A model generated the notes under the pieces. It saw only the letters and a program-made list of their open reading frames with translations. It searched no databases and was not told the DNA's origin. A DNA stretch of 64,000 nt from Lepidodermella squamata (lineage: Eukaryota > Gastrotricha), in contig JBLDXI010000054.1 of the NCBI GenBank assembly GCA_047495785.1, positions 2,976,001 to 3,040,000 of the forward strand, written 5' to 3'. A program made the translations under genes and the position numbers. Of the stretch, positions 45,272 through 54,901 are shown in pieces. Within the stretch, counting starts at the first letter, position 1. The number at the start of each line of letters is the position of its first letter.

Positions 45272-48250
45272 CTAAACTGCTAGGATCGCTGGAAGTCGAT
45301 CAAAGGACGATCGAACCGAAGGTAGAGGCCCAGCTCCCAATATATGGTCAAGAAAGAAACGCACTGGGGATTTACTCTCCGGCACGGGCCTATCGCGACT
45401 CTGACGAACTATTTCGCCTAGCACGCTACCTGCTTCAAGCGCCTTGTTGAAGCAGTTGAACGATAGGGTGGACAAACGTTCTTCGATCAGCTGGAACTCC
45501 GGAAAGGTGGCCTTCAACCGCCGCTGATAGATCTCATTCGGGCACCGACGTGGGAGACCCAAGATGATCTTAAGGGCCCGCCGTTCTAAGACCGCCAGTT
45601 TTTCGATGAACTGTGGCTTCGAGTTGGCGAACGCCGGGGCACCGAATTCCAACAGCGGCCGGATGACGCTCTTGTAGAACAGGAGACCCAAGTTGGGGTG
45701 AGTCTTTACCCTGCCACGAAAAAGGGCGAAAATACGAGGAAGGGCTCGTGCGCTGACGTGCTCTAAGTGCGGTGTCCAGCACAAGTGCTTGGACAGCCAA
45801 ACACCTAGGTACTTGAACTGTTGCACTCTAGGCAGGCAGATGCCTCCCAACTGGAGTTGACCAGCTGTGAGGTTGACGTTGGCGCCGAATGCGACCCACT
45901 CGCACTTCCTCGGGTTCAGGTCAAGTCTCCAGCGCTGAGACCAGCGTTCTGTGACCCGAAGTGCCGCTTGGACACGAGCAGTGACGAGTGGGGCCGGTCG
46001 CCCTGTAGCCCACACAGCCTGGTCGTCGGCGTATGCCGCCGCGGCAGTTCTTTTTACCGCGTCGTCCTTGTCGACCTCCGCTGGGAGGGACGAAGAAGTG
46101 TAGATGATGAAGAGTATCGGGGATAAAGGAGATCCCTGAGGGACTCCGCAAGCTACCTCGACGTCTTCACTGAAACTGTCTCCTACCCTTACTTTCATAC
46201 GCCTGTCGCGTAAGAAGTCCGAAATCCACCGCACAACGGCTACGGGTAGGCCAAGGCCTTTAAGGACCATTCGTAAACCGTTGTGCCAAATGGAGTCGAA
46301 AGCTGCCTTGTAGTCCAGGAACGCCACAACAGTAGTTAATTTATCAGGTCTGCCCAACTCATCTTTATGCACGAATCCGTCTGTGATGTCATGCATAAGT
46401 CTGAGGATGGCATCCAAGACTGACAGCCACTTCTGGAACCCGACTTGGCTTGGCGTCAAAATCTTGTTCCGCAAGCAGAACTCAAGAATGAACCCAGCCA
46501 CGACGGCCTCCAGAAGCTTTGCCATGCAGCTGGTTAAGGAAACTGGCCTATACCCATCCAGGGACCGTGGCGATTTCCCCGCCTTGGGCACCGGTACCAC
46601 AATTCCAATTTTCCAAGCAGCTGGCAGATAGCCGGCGTTCAAAGATAAATTAAACAGGAGAAGGATAGCCTCTAGGAGAGGTGGGGGAGCGTTCTTAATC
46701 AACGGGTTGAGGATCCCATCTTCCCCGGGAGCTTTAAGCTTCAACCGGGCAAGCTGGGAGTTGAAGGCGTTCCTAGAAATCATGACGTCTAATTTATCTG
46801 GTATTGTTAGAGAGGCATTGAGCTCCTCGTCTACCTCGCATGCTTGGTCGATCGAGTCCCAAAATTCTTGGTCCGCCTGATGCGGTGAGCTACGAGGCGC
46901 GGCCTGGAACGTCGGCGCCCAATTTTCAGCAAAAACCCTCGCCTTCTCTGGGTTTGACGTCACCTTCGTCCCGTTCGCTAAGTTAAGGGTGGGGATCACG
47001 CGTTGCGAGCCTTTCGATTCCCCCAAAATACGCTGTGCGTGTTGCCACGCCAGGGCAGCTTGCTGCGCCTGAAAAAGCTGTGCTATGTGGTTCAACCGCC
47101 GCCGACATTTTTTATCCGCCTCTATCGCGACCTCTCGCGCCACCTGCCGTGTCGCAGCATTTAAAGCCGCTTTAGACGCAGCAGAGCGTTCATTTCGATT
47201 TTTCTTGTCACACCGATTCCTGGCCTCGATAGCCCGCTTGACAGCATGGCTGAGTCGTACCTTAGGCAATTTAGCCACCGGCACACGAGCTAGCGTGGTT
47301 TTCGCGCTACTCATTATTACCTCGGAGATACTTGCGGCGAAGACGTCCAGCGCCCTGACCGAGTCCCCGCCTTTTGGGCGAACGACTGGCGCTATCTTCT
47401 CCGCGCATACTCTCTGGTATTCAGGCCAGTCGGCGTTCAAAAAATCGAAACGAACGTCCCGAGCGGCTGCCGGCACCGAGGCATTGGCCAACGGTGAACA
47501 GGAGTTCCGCTCCGGGAGCACGAGTGTGAGGCCCGCGATAGTGACGGCATGATCGCTTCGATAGCAATCTAGAACAGCAGGCGCACGGTTGAAACACTTA
47601 TCAGCAGCCAGTGAACTGAGCCATACATCTAAGACTCGCGACACGTGACCTTCCCTGAACCGCGTGGGAGCAGTTGGCGAGCTATGCAAAACCACAGAGG
47701 AGGATTTTAGGTACTCCGAAAGAAGCCCCCCGCTTCCCGTTCGCTGAACGTTCCAGTCCGCGCAACCTAACTCTTCCGCCCAGGCGTTCAAGTCGCCAGC
47801 GAAGATCGAGTTTGTAGACGAATCACTCAAGACCTCTCTAATGAAAGATGTGTCTAATGGGCTATGTGAAGGATTGTACCCTGTGGCAATCGTAAGTCTC
47901 GCTGAGGCGTTGACTTCGCCTACTAGCAGCTCAACTGCAAGCCACTCGCCTCTAGAGGCTGGCGCAAACTTTACTTCGGCACAATCTAGTATTGGCTTTG
48001 ACTGACTAATAAAGATTGCGACGCCGCCACAGTTTAGCCCGTACGCTCCTAATCTATCTACGCGGAAAGCAGTGTAGCCAGGGAGGTCGAATTTCTCGCC
48101 GAACTTTAGCCAAGTCTCGTTTAAAAGAATGACATGAGGCCCATATTGCTCTATAATGTGGAGAAGTTCAGCTCTTTTCGCCTTGATGCCCTGGCAATTC
48201 CACTGGATTACGATGATTCTACTTTTTCTGAGTGTACTAAGACTAGGCAT
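45272..48250 (-). CDS. LINE ORF2: endonuclease and reverse transcriptase
   Basis: 992 aa from ATG 48250. The N-terminus is an APE-like endonuclease (IQWNCQGIKAKRAEL; LLNETWL; a GDLNAW motif near residue 153). RT blocks follow: DGYRPVSLT, LDYKAAFDSIWH, CGVPQGSPLSPILF and the catalytic YADD. A Cys-poor C-terminal region follows without RNase H. It nicks genomic DNA and copies the LINE RNA at the nick. The ATG overlaps the ORF1 stop by 8 nt (ATGCCTAG), suggesting coupled termination-reinitiation. Confidence 0.95.
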   Translation of the reverse strand: MPSLSTLRKSRIIVIQWNCQGIKAKRAELLHIIEQYGPHVILLNETWLKFGEKFDLPGYTAFRVDRLGAYGLNCGGVAIFISQSKPILDCAEVKFAPASRGEWLAVELLVGEVNASARLTIATGYNPSHSPLDTSFIREVLSDSSTNSIFAGDLNAWAEELGCADWNVQRTGSGGLLSEYLKSSSVVLHSSPTAPTRFREGHVSRVLDVWLSSLAADKCFNRAPAVLDCYRSDHAVTIAGLTLVLPERNSCSPLANASVPAAARDVRFDFLNADWPEYQRVCAEKIAPVVRPKGGDSVRALDVFAASISEVIMSSAKTTLARVPVAKLPKVRLSHAVKRAIEARNRCDKKNRNERSAASKAALNAATRQVAREVAIEADKKCRRRLNHIAQLFQAQQAALAWQHAQRILGESKGSQRVIPTLNLANGTKVTSNPEKARVFAENWAPTFQAAPRSSPHQADQEFWDSIDQACEVDEELNASLTIPDKLDVMISRNAFNSQLARLKLKAPGEDGILNPLIKNAPPPLLEAILLLFNLSLNAGYLPAAWKIGIVVPVPKAGKSPRSLDGYRPVSLTSCMAKLLEAVVAGFILEFCLRNKILTPSQVGFQKWLSVLDAILRLMHDITDGFVHKDELGRPDKLTTVVAFLDYKAAFDSIWHNGLRMVLKGLGLPVAVVRWISDFLRDRRMKVRVGDSFSEDVEVACGVPQGSPLSPILFIIYTSSSLPAEVDKDDAVKRTAAAAYADDQAVWATGRPAPLVTARVQAALRVTERWSQRWRLDLNPRKCEWVAFGANVNLTAGQLQLGGICLPRVQQFKYLGVWLSKHLCWTPHLEHVSARALPRIFALFRGRVKTHPNLGLLFYKSVIRPLLEFGAPAFANSKPQFIEKLAVLERRALKIILGLPRRCPNEIYQRRLKATFPEFQLIEERLSTLSFNCFNKALEAGSVLGEIVRQSRDRPVPESKSPVRFFLDHILGAGPLPSVRSSFDRLPAILAV

Positions 48251-50378
48251 TATTGGAGTATTGAAGGGGCACTCCAGAGAATGGTCGCTGAACGAAAGTA
48301 GGCTGTTGGCTGAACTGCGGCTGGATCACCATGGCTTGACCAAGCTGGCCAGCGTCCCATTGAAAAGGTACTGCATTCTGGCCCTCGACGCTGTAGTGCG
48401 AAGGAGAATGGACAACCATGTTCGACGAAGGCAACATGGTTGGGCGAGCAATGACTTGCTGCGGGAATGCTTGGGCCCGCATATCGCCTGCGTTCTTGCA
48501 TCGGCTGAACGCATCCATTATCCTTGCAAATAGACGATCTTCCATTTCCTGGAGCGGAATCGGTTGAGCGACCGGTTGCGGTACTATTGCTGGCATCGAA
48601 GGACCTTGGTTGAGTAACTTCTCAAGGGCAGCCGTCAACCGCTCAACAGAACTGTTTAGCCGATCAATTTCAGCCGCCTGTGCGGCTACGCTAAACCGTA
48701 GAGTGGTTAGCTCGCTTCGTTCGTCCGGTGCTAGCGTTGACTCGTTCTGGTGGTTGTTGTGAGACGCCGGTCTCTGGTAGGGCCGGGTTCCATTGAATCC
48801 TGGTGGTGCTGGTTGCGGTACAGGTGGTGGTGCTGGTTGCGGTACAGGTGGTGGTACAGGTGGTGGTACTGGTGGTGGTTGTGCGTATCCACCTCCGGCT
48901 GCTCCTGCAAACGACATGCCATTACGGAGGTTGGCATCTCCGGTACTTCGGTTACGAATGGCTCGGGCTTCGGCTTCATCGGCTTTGCGGCGACGCTCGG
49001 CCTCGTTCTTCACGATAAGGCAACCTCGGTAGAAGCCGGAGTGATTGCCATCGCATCTGGCGCACCTCTTCGCCTGCTGTTTGCAACTACTGCCTTCATG
49101 GCCTACTTGCCCACAGGTAGAACACCGGAGAGCCGCTCGACAGTTCCCAGTGAGATGGCCGATGCTGAGACACCTGCCACATATCTCTACCTCTGGGTCG
49201 GAACGCCACACCCTGGCGGCTATGCGTAGGCCAAGGAAATCGCGCCCTCTGGCCACGAGTTCCTCGCAGAGACGCACCGATTTGCAGAGAACCCCGAAGC
49301 ACGTCGTAGTGCCTTTGATAGGCCAGACCTGATCTACGACGTCTTCCCAACCGTCGAGGATGTCGTCAACAGAGGCCCCGTCGAAGAAGTTGACGCACAC
49401 GGCTTTACGCCGGTCTTCGTCCAAATGCTTGGCTCGAGCTTCCATGCGTGCCGCTTGCTCGCCGCTTGGAACTTGCGCTTCTAACACCGCCTTGGCACCT
49501 GGTGCCTCATCCACTTCTACCTTGGATGGCCTATGGGGTCGGGCTCTCCCACCAAAGGCGTCCTCAGGCCAGTTGGCCTTGCTGAGGACCGCGGTGACGC
49601 TGGCCAAGTCCTTGCAGAGCATGCCAAACGCACCACGGGGATACACCCAGACGCGAACATGTTTCACGTCTGGGGCCACGCGATTCAGCTCTCTCAGGCA
49701 CATGTAGATGGTCGAGAAAATCGGCGATATTCCGTCGACTATCACGATACGGAACCTGGACTTGGACGAGTCATTGACAGTTTGCCACTCCATTTCACCT
49801 TCGTCTTCATCGTCATCCTCGTCATCGTCGCCGTCGGTATCGGGGTCGCTGCTACTCAGATCACCGATTGGGTCGACGAGCTGACCTTCTTCCTGATCCT
49901 CGGCATCCATCTCCTGGTTCTCGACGACAGCATCGGACTCCTCGTTGGAAGATGCAGATAGCCTCACTGTTGAAGCTATCTTGCGTACCTTACTGTCAGG
50001 TGAGCTGTCAGACTTCCGTTTAACAGTTTCACCTGAGGTGGGAGAGGGCCCCTTAAAGCTTGAACCGAGCCCAGCCGCAGAGGACGTCGAGTCAACTCTC
50101 GGGTCTAACTGAGAAGCGCTTGAAACCCCTAAACTTGAACCGATCCCGCTCTTTGTTAACAGGGACGTCGAGTCAACCTGCGAGCCTAACTTCATAGCGC
50201 TTGCACCCTTATTTTTTTTGGGGACACTAGTACTAGGCTGAGGACCAGCCTGGATCAGGAACTCAGCAAGCTGCGGCGTTGCGGACGGGGCAGTAGGCGA
50301 CACACTGTGTGGATCAGGCATTTCGCCTTCACCGTCGAAACGCATTAGAAGATCGCCCGTATTAGAAACGGTGATCAT
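48243..50378 (-). CDS. LINE ORF1: gag-like RNA-binding protein
   Basis: 711 aa from the ATG at 50378; the open frame extends ten codons further but without ATG. It has a Ser-rich N-terminal half, an acidic run (DGDDDEDDDEDE) near residue 190, then a folded region and clustered zinc knuckles (CGRCLSIGHLTGNC, CSTCGQVGHEGSSC, CARC...C) around residues 415-470. A Pro/Val repeat (PPPVPPPVPQPAP) and a short coiled-coil-like segment follow. It packages LINE RNA. The GGT-rich frames on the opposite strand near 48.8 kb are shadows of the proline run. Confidence 0.93.
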   Translation of the reverse strand: MITVSNTGDLLMRFDGEGEMPDPHSVSPTAPSATPQLAEFLIQAGPQPSTSVPKKNKGASAMKLGSQVDSTSLLTKSGIGSSLGVSSASQLDPRVDSTSSAAGLGSSFKGPSPTSGETVKRKSDSSPDSKVRKIASTVRLSASSNEESDAVVENQEMDAEDQEEGQLVDPIGDLSSSDPDTDGDDDEDDDEDEGEMEWQTVNDSSKSRFRIVIVDGISPIFSTIYMCLRELNRVAPDVKHVRVWVYPRGAFGMLCKDLASVTAVLSKANWPEDAFGGRARPHRPSKVEVDEAPGAKAVLEAQVPSGEQAARMEARAKHLDEDRRKAVCVNFFDGASVDDILDGWEDVVDQVWPIKGTTTCFGVLCKSVRLCEELVARGRDFLGLRIAARVWRSDPEVEICGRCLSIGHLTGNCRAALRCSTCGQVGHEGSSCKQQAKRCARCDGNHSGFYRGCLIVKNEAERRRKADEAEARAIRNRSTGDANLRNGMSFAGAAGGGYAQPPPVPPPVPPPVPQPAPPPVPQPAPPGFNGTRPYQRPASHNNHQNESTLAPDERSELTTLRFSVAAQAAEIDRLNSSVERLTAALEKLLNQGPSMPAIVPQPVAQPIPLQEMEDRLFARIMDAFSRCKNAGDMRAQAFPQQVIARPTMLPSSNMVVHSPSHYSVEGQNAVPFQWDAGQLGQAMVIQPQFSQQPTFVQRPFSGVPLQYSNNA

Positions 50379-52074
50379 GGAGAAAGACGAGAAGAAAGGA
50401 TGGGCCAATAAAATTTAGATTTAATTCCGAACCGCAGGGTCGAAAAGAAAAGAAAATTTCAAGGAAAAAAGTTTTATTTCAGAAAATATTACAAGGCAAA
50501 ATTTGGACTTTGAGCCCAAATTCTCGGATCGGGAAAACTGGAAAAAAAAGTTTAGTATACTAATTTTTTCCTGAATGAAAAGTGAATTTAAAGTGACTTT
50601 AAAAAGGAAATAATCACTAAAAACGAAATTTGGCAGCACTTAAAGTCGGGGAAAACTTACGAATTGGAGAAAACTAACAGAGGCAAATAGCACTGCTGTT
50701 ATTGAGGCAAAGCAAGTAGAACCGGAACAAAAAGTTGAAAAAAAGAAATAGTTCTTTATAAATACAATTAGCTTGGCAGACAGATATCAGTGGTGGCCCT
50801 CAAGTTTTTAGGCTGAAAGGCGACTCGCTGATAAGTAGAATTCGAGTTAACAAGTGAAGTAATAGAGTTCGCGGGTCGATTGAATCGAATGAATTAACTT
50901 TTCAGGCGGGGTCTGATTTCCATTCGACTGGCTATAATTGAGATCAGAGCAAGTGAACAAATCGGCCAGAAGCTCCCGCCGCCCCTCCTCGGGATGTTGC
51001 GATTTTCAAAGTCAAAATCTAATTATCAAAAACTACGAAAAAACTGAGAAAATTACCAGGGCATTGAGTAATGAACTCGTGAAGCCAGTTTCATGTTAGA
51101 TCAGGCCTATCAAGTACCGAAATCGGGTAATAATTCCAATAACTCCAACTCAAGGGGATGAAATCGGTCTCATGATGAATGAGCAAATGAGAATAAATTC
51201 ATGTATCCAAATTTAATTGGATCTGAAAAGAAGGACTTGATTCTTCCTGATTACGCAACACAGCTGGGAAATAAATTTGAAAAACTGAAAAAACTCCTCA
51301 TTTAGAGTGGAAAATTCAAGAATTTTCGACCAGGATAACCTGAATTTTTAGTGATTTCCTATTAGGCTCACGGTTTATTCCAGCGGGGTTCATTCAAAGA
51401 TGGCGAAATAACTTCAGAAATTATAAAAAATACCATGAAGTTGTATAGGTTTTCCTAAAAAAAAATGCTGATTCATGCTAATAAAGCTGATAAATATAAA
51501 GAGATTTTCTAGCAGGGAAAACTGCTAAATATGAAAAATCAGGGCAATTCAATGGGTCTATTGGTTGATTAGCAATTAACGTCATGAAAAATCTGCAAAT
51601 CAAGAAGGTTGAAGATAGACGGGAATTTTTATAGTTGTTGAAATTAATCATTTTTTCCTGATGAACTGGCGTAATTTCTGGTAAAATTTCAACTAAAAAA
51701 CAGGACGACTCGCAGCACGACGTGAGTGGCAGCTAATCAACACACTCTGTTGCATAATCAAAGTCATTTCAAAACCATAAGAACAGCTTGATGCACTGAT
51801 GATCTCCTTCAACTCGTTTTAACTGAACGTAAAATAACTGGATCTCTCAAAACCACGGCAACGGGCTGCTAGGTTTCTAGGAACGCTAATTTTTCACACT
51901 TAATTTTTTTAATTCATCAGAAAATTATTATTTGTTTGATTAAAAATTTACAACTAATTTATTTAGCAGGGTCCAAAATTACGGTCTACAAACGAGGGAG
52001 TTCTTTTAAGGAGGGTGCCACTAACGAGGGAGCACTGTATTGTTTTAGACCCTAACTAAAAATTATTGTTTTAA

Positions 52075-52199
52075 GTCTTTCGCTTCTCTCTGAAGGAGAA
52101 GCCTAAGAAATCGCCCGAAGGCTCATTGAATGTTCCCACGCACGGAAATCTTTAGTAAAAGGCGAAAGATTTTTACGTTTTGCGCGGAAACCAGAGTAC
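52075..52199 (-). ncRNA. U5: U5 spliceosomal RNA gene, duplicate of copy 3
   Basis: Same sequence and upstream block as 41614-41738. Confidence 0.88.
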
Positions 52200-52810
52200 T
52201 CACCATTAGATTAAAATTTCAGCCCGTTTTAAGGTGGAATCCACATAGGACATCCTACTTATTAGCATATTCGCAAAACTTGAGAAAAATACAATGCCAC
52301 CAAAAAGTGATACTGGATACTACAAATGTTATGACGAGAATTTACAACCAAAGTCTGGCGTAACCTTCTAAGCCTCGTTTGTGTTCGGGTTTTTTAATTG
52401 TTTGGGCCCATTTCGAGCCGCGATTGAACTATTGGAGCAGAAAGAGCCAAAAATGAAGAGCAGGAGGAAGAAGGATGCATTGTGAGAAGAAGAAGCAGAA
52501 TTTGAAATGCGTCTGCTAACGGCTGAAGGCGACGATTTTCTTTAACGAACGGAAAAGGAATGGTAGTATAGTATAGTATGCCTTAGACGAATTCGCCGGT
52601 TGGCAAGTCTATTCGGAAATTCATACCGCATGCGGTGTTTCCAGATGAAGAGGCCTCCGTGACAACTCGGGAGGTTAGTATTAGTACATCCGCAGTTTGA
52701 TTTACTGGTATTTGATATTGGTATTTTAATATCTTGGATTTTACAAATTCCTCGCCCAACAATCTCCGATCATTCCTTAATTTAATATTCGTATTAATTA
52801 CTTGTAACAA

Positions 52811-52881
52811 GCGCCGCTAGTGTAACGGTATCATACAAGATTCCCATTCTTGTGACCCGGGTTCGACTCCCGGGCGGCGCA
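52811..52881 (+). tRNA. tRNA-Gly (CCC), duplicate
   Basis: Copy of 42350-42420. Confidence 0.95.
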
Positions 52882-52964
52882 GAATCATTTTTACCATCGT
52901 TTTGCATAGATAAAAGCCTCTTTGAGCTCAAAATCTAGTATTATACTGTTTGAATTTTAAAGCA

Positions 52965-53036
52965 GCCCTCGTGGCCTAATGGCAAGGCGTTGGACTTCTA
53001 ATTCAAAGATTGCGGGTTCGAGTCCCGCCGGGGGTG
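52965..53036 (+). tRNA. tRNA-Arg (TCT), duplicate
   Basis: Copy of 42504-42575. Confidence 0.93.
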
Positions 53037-53474
53037 CAATATTTTTTGAGTTGGCTATTGTAGGATATTCCTAGTGACTGAGGAAAGATCAGGTTAAGTG
53101 CTGAAGGTTCTAGTTATTTACTCGAGGCACTCGTCCCGTTTTAGAAAAGGTTGCAAAGCTCAACTGTAAAAAAGGGTTAGTTTACAATGGGTTAAGTATA
53201 GGTATAGTTAATAAACGTGAGTGGAAAGTTGCAATAGTCTGTAATGCCTCTATTCGCGATCGCTTTGTGACCTTGAAAGAAAGCACTCCAGATTTCTGGG
53301 TAATTACAGGCCATCAAACAGCGGTCCTGGAGTTCGGAACCCCTTATTAGAGCGCTCAAGAGCTATTCCATCAAAAACGTAGATCGAAGTTTAATACCAT
53401 AGCTCGATGACATGATTTAATTCAAAACTATTTTCCGTGAAGTCACTTTCAGTTTCTGAAAGTAGTTGTTTTTG

Positions 53475-53598
53475 GTCTTTCGCTTCTCTCTGAAGGAGAA
53501 GCCCAAGAAATCGCCCGAAGGCTCATTGAATGTTCCCACGCAGGAAATCTTTAGTAAAAGGCGAAAGATTTGTTCGTTTTGCGCGGAAACCAGAGTAC
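53475..53598 (-). ncRNA. U5: U5 copy, promoter-less, duplicate of copy 4
   Basis: Same as 43014-43137, including the single-base loss and the missing promoter; the duplication came after the damage. Confidence 0.78.
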
Positions 53599-53803
53599 TC
53601 AACATTAGATTAAAATTTCTGCCCATAGTAAAAAAGTGGGTGGTTTTTCATCTCCGCTGGAAACTCAAAAGTTGAGGCAACTGATGAAACCTCTTCGGAC
53701 GGCAACATTATGTTCGCAAAAATCTGAGTTACAAAAGTCACCATAGAGCTGTGGTCTTGGGAAAAACAGGGGGGAAATGGAAAAATTTCATAGCGAAAAA
53801 TGT

Positions 53804-53876
53804 CGAGGCTGCCAGGAGTCGAACCTGGAATCTTCTGATCCGTAGTCAGACGCGTTGTCCATTGCGCCACAACCCC
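53804..53876 (-). tRNA. tRNA-Arg (ACG), duplicate
   Basis: Copy of 43343-43415. Confidence 0.94.
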
Positions 53877-54124
53877 GCTTTGGTAGTATAATTTCGAGAA
53901 CGGCTCTTGATACCATCTATCAAATGGTAGTCATCACGCAATTGATAAAGCTCAAGTCCAGCATCCAGCGTGTCAGTTATCGCAAGCACGAAATGTGATC
54001 ACCTGTAGTAATAACATGCTAAAACTACGGCTTTTTAATCAAACCATATGCTTTTTCATATTCCAGCACGGTAATTGATTATGCTGGAACAAACAAGCAT
54101 TTCAGGTTAACGCGCAGTCGAGCA

Positions 54125-54197
54125 GCCCGGTTAGCTCAGTCGGTAGAGCATGGGACTCTTAATCCCAGGGTCGTGGGTTCGAGCCCCACATCGGGCG
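54125..54197 (+). tRNA. tRNA-Lys (CTT), duplicate
   Basis: Copy of 43664-43736. Confidence 0.95.
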
Positions 54198-54323
54198 ATC
54201 ACTTTTTTATCAACATGCATCATCAGCATGAAATAATGAAAAATTTATTCCACCGCATCTTCGTGCGAGGTCTGCTTGAAATTCTTCACTTAGTCGTGAT
54301 AACTTTTCCTGCCTAAAGTGAGG

Positions 54324-54408
54324 TGAATATATTAATGAGATAGGTTTCCTACGTGGATTCCACCTTAAAACGGGCCAACATTTAAAATTAACATATAGTA
54401 CTCTGGTT
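54324..54408 (+). promoter_or_regulatory. Orphan U5 promoter, duplicate
   Basis: Copy of 43863-43947. Confidence 0.78.
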
Positions 54409-54901
54409 AACTTAAGTGCGCGAGTAAACAAGATTAAGGAGGATTAATTTCCTTGAAAATGTCCTCGTCAAAGGCTCACTGCGGGTCGCGCGAGTGGACA
54501 AGGGCTCGCGACTACTAGCAAATTGCGCGATAACTAGGGCAAATTATGTCTAATATGAGCTACTGTTACCCATGTAGAGAGCCTACGCGGCTCTAGACCG
54601 GAAGCGCCGTTCTTGCAAAAAAGCATGAAATATAGAGGTTTATTACACTTTGATAGATAGAAAATTACACTTTGATGGCTGTGTAAATTACACTTTGATA
54701 AGTGGATGAATCATATTATTATTGTCGATTTTTTTTTCTTTTTTTCTGCTGCGCTGCTTTTCTCTTCGAGAAAATACGCTAAGTCAGAGATTTCAGCTGA
54801 TAGCTGATCACTCAAACAACAAGACAATACTTTGCCCCCATTACCATGCGAGCGGAGCGAGCATGTAAGCCGGCCTCGGTAGTTTTTTATGTTGAGTCAT
54901 A

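Larger units (their letters stand above)
40415..50875 (+). repeat. Tandem duplication, complete unit (10,461 bp)
   Basis: Bases 40415-44441 recur at 50876-54902 at a constant offset of 10,461. The unit therefore contains two U5 copies, four tRNAs and the LINE; only its first 4027 bp are present in the second copy. The only difference I noticed is at 40868/51329 (A/T). A very recent duplication or an assembly duplicate is possible. Confidence 0.93.
44187..50875 (-). mobile_element. Non-LTR retrotransposon (LINE) with two overlapping ORFs
   Basis: Minus-strand order: 5' UTR (about 50409-50875), ORF1 (gag-like, CCHC knuckles), ORF2 (APE endonuclease plus RT), 3' UTR (about 45271-44187). The 3' end carries tandem ATCAAAGTGTAAT units instead of a simple poly(A). 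No RNase H after RT. This layout resembles the Jockey/I/CR1 branches; I cannot assign the clade without a tree. Both ORFs are intact, so the copy is young. Its exact 5' end is uncertain because the tandem-duplication joint lies there. Confidence 0.9.

Noticed and set aside
48731-49229. Gly/Trp/His-rich frames near the LINE ORF1
   Set aside because: Off-frame readings of the proline-rich repeat of ORF1.
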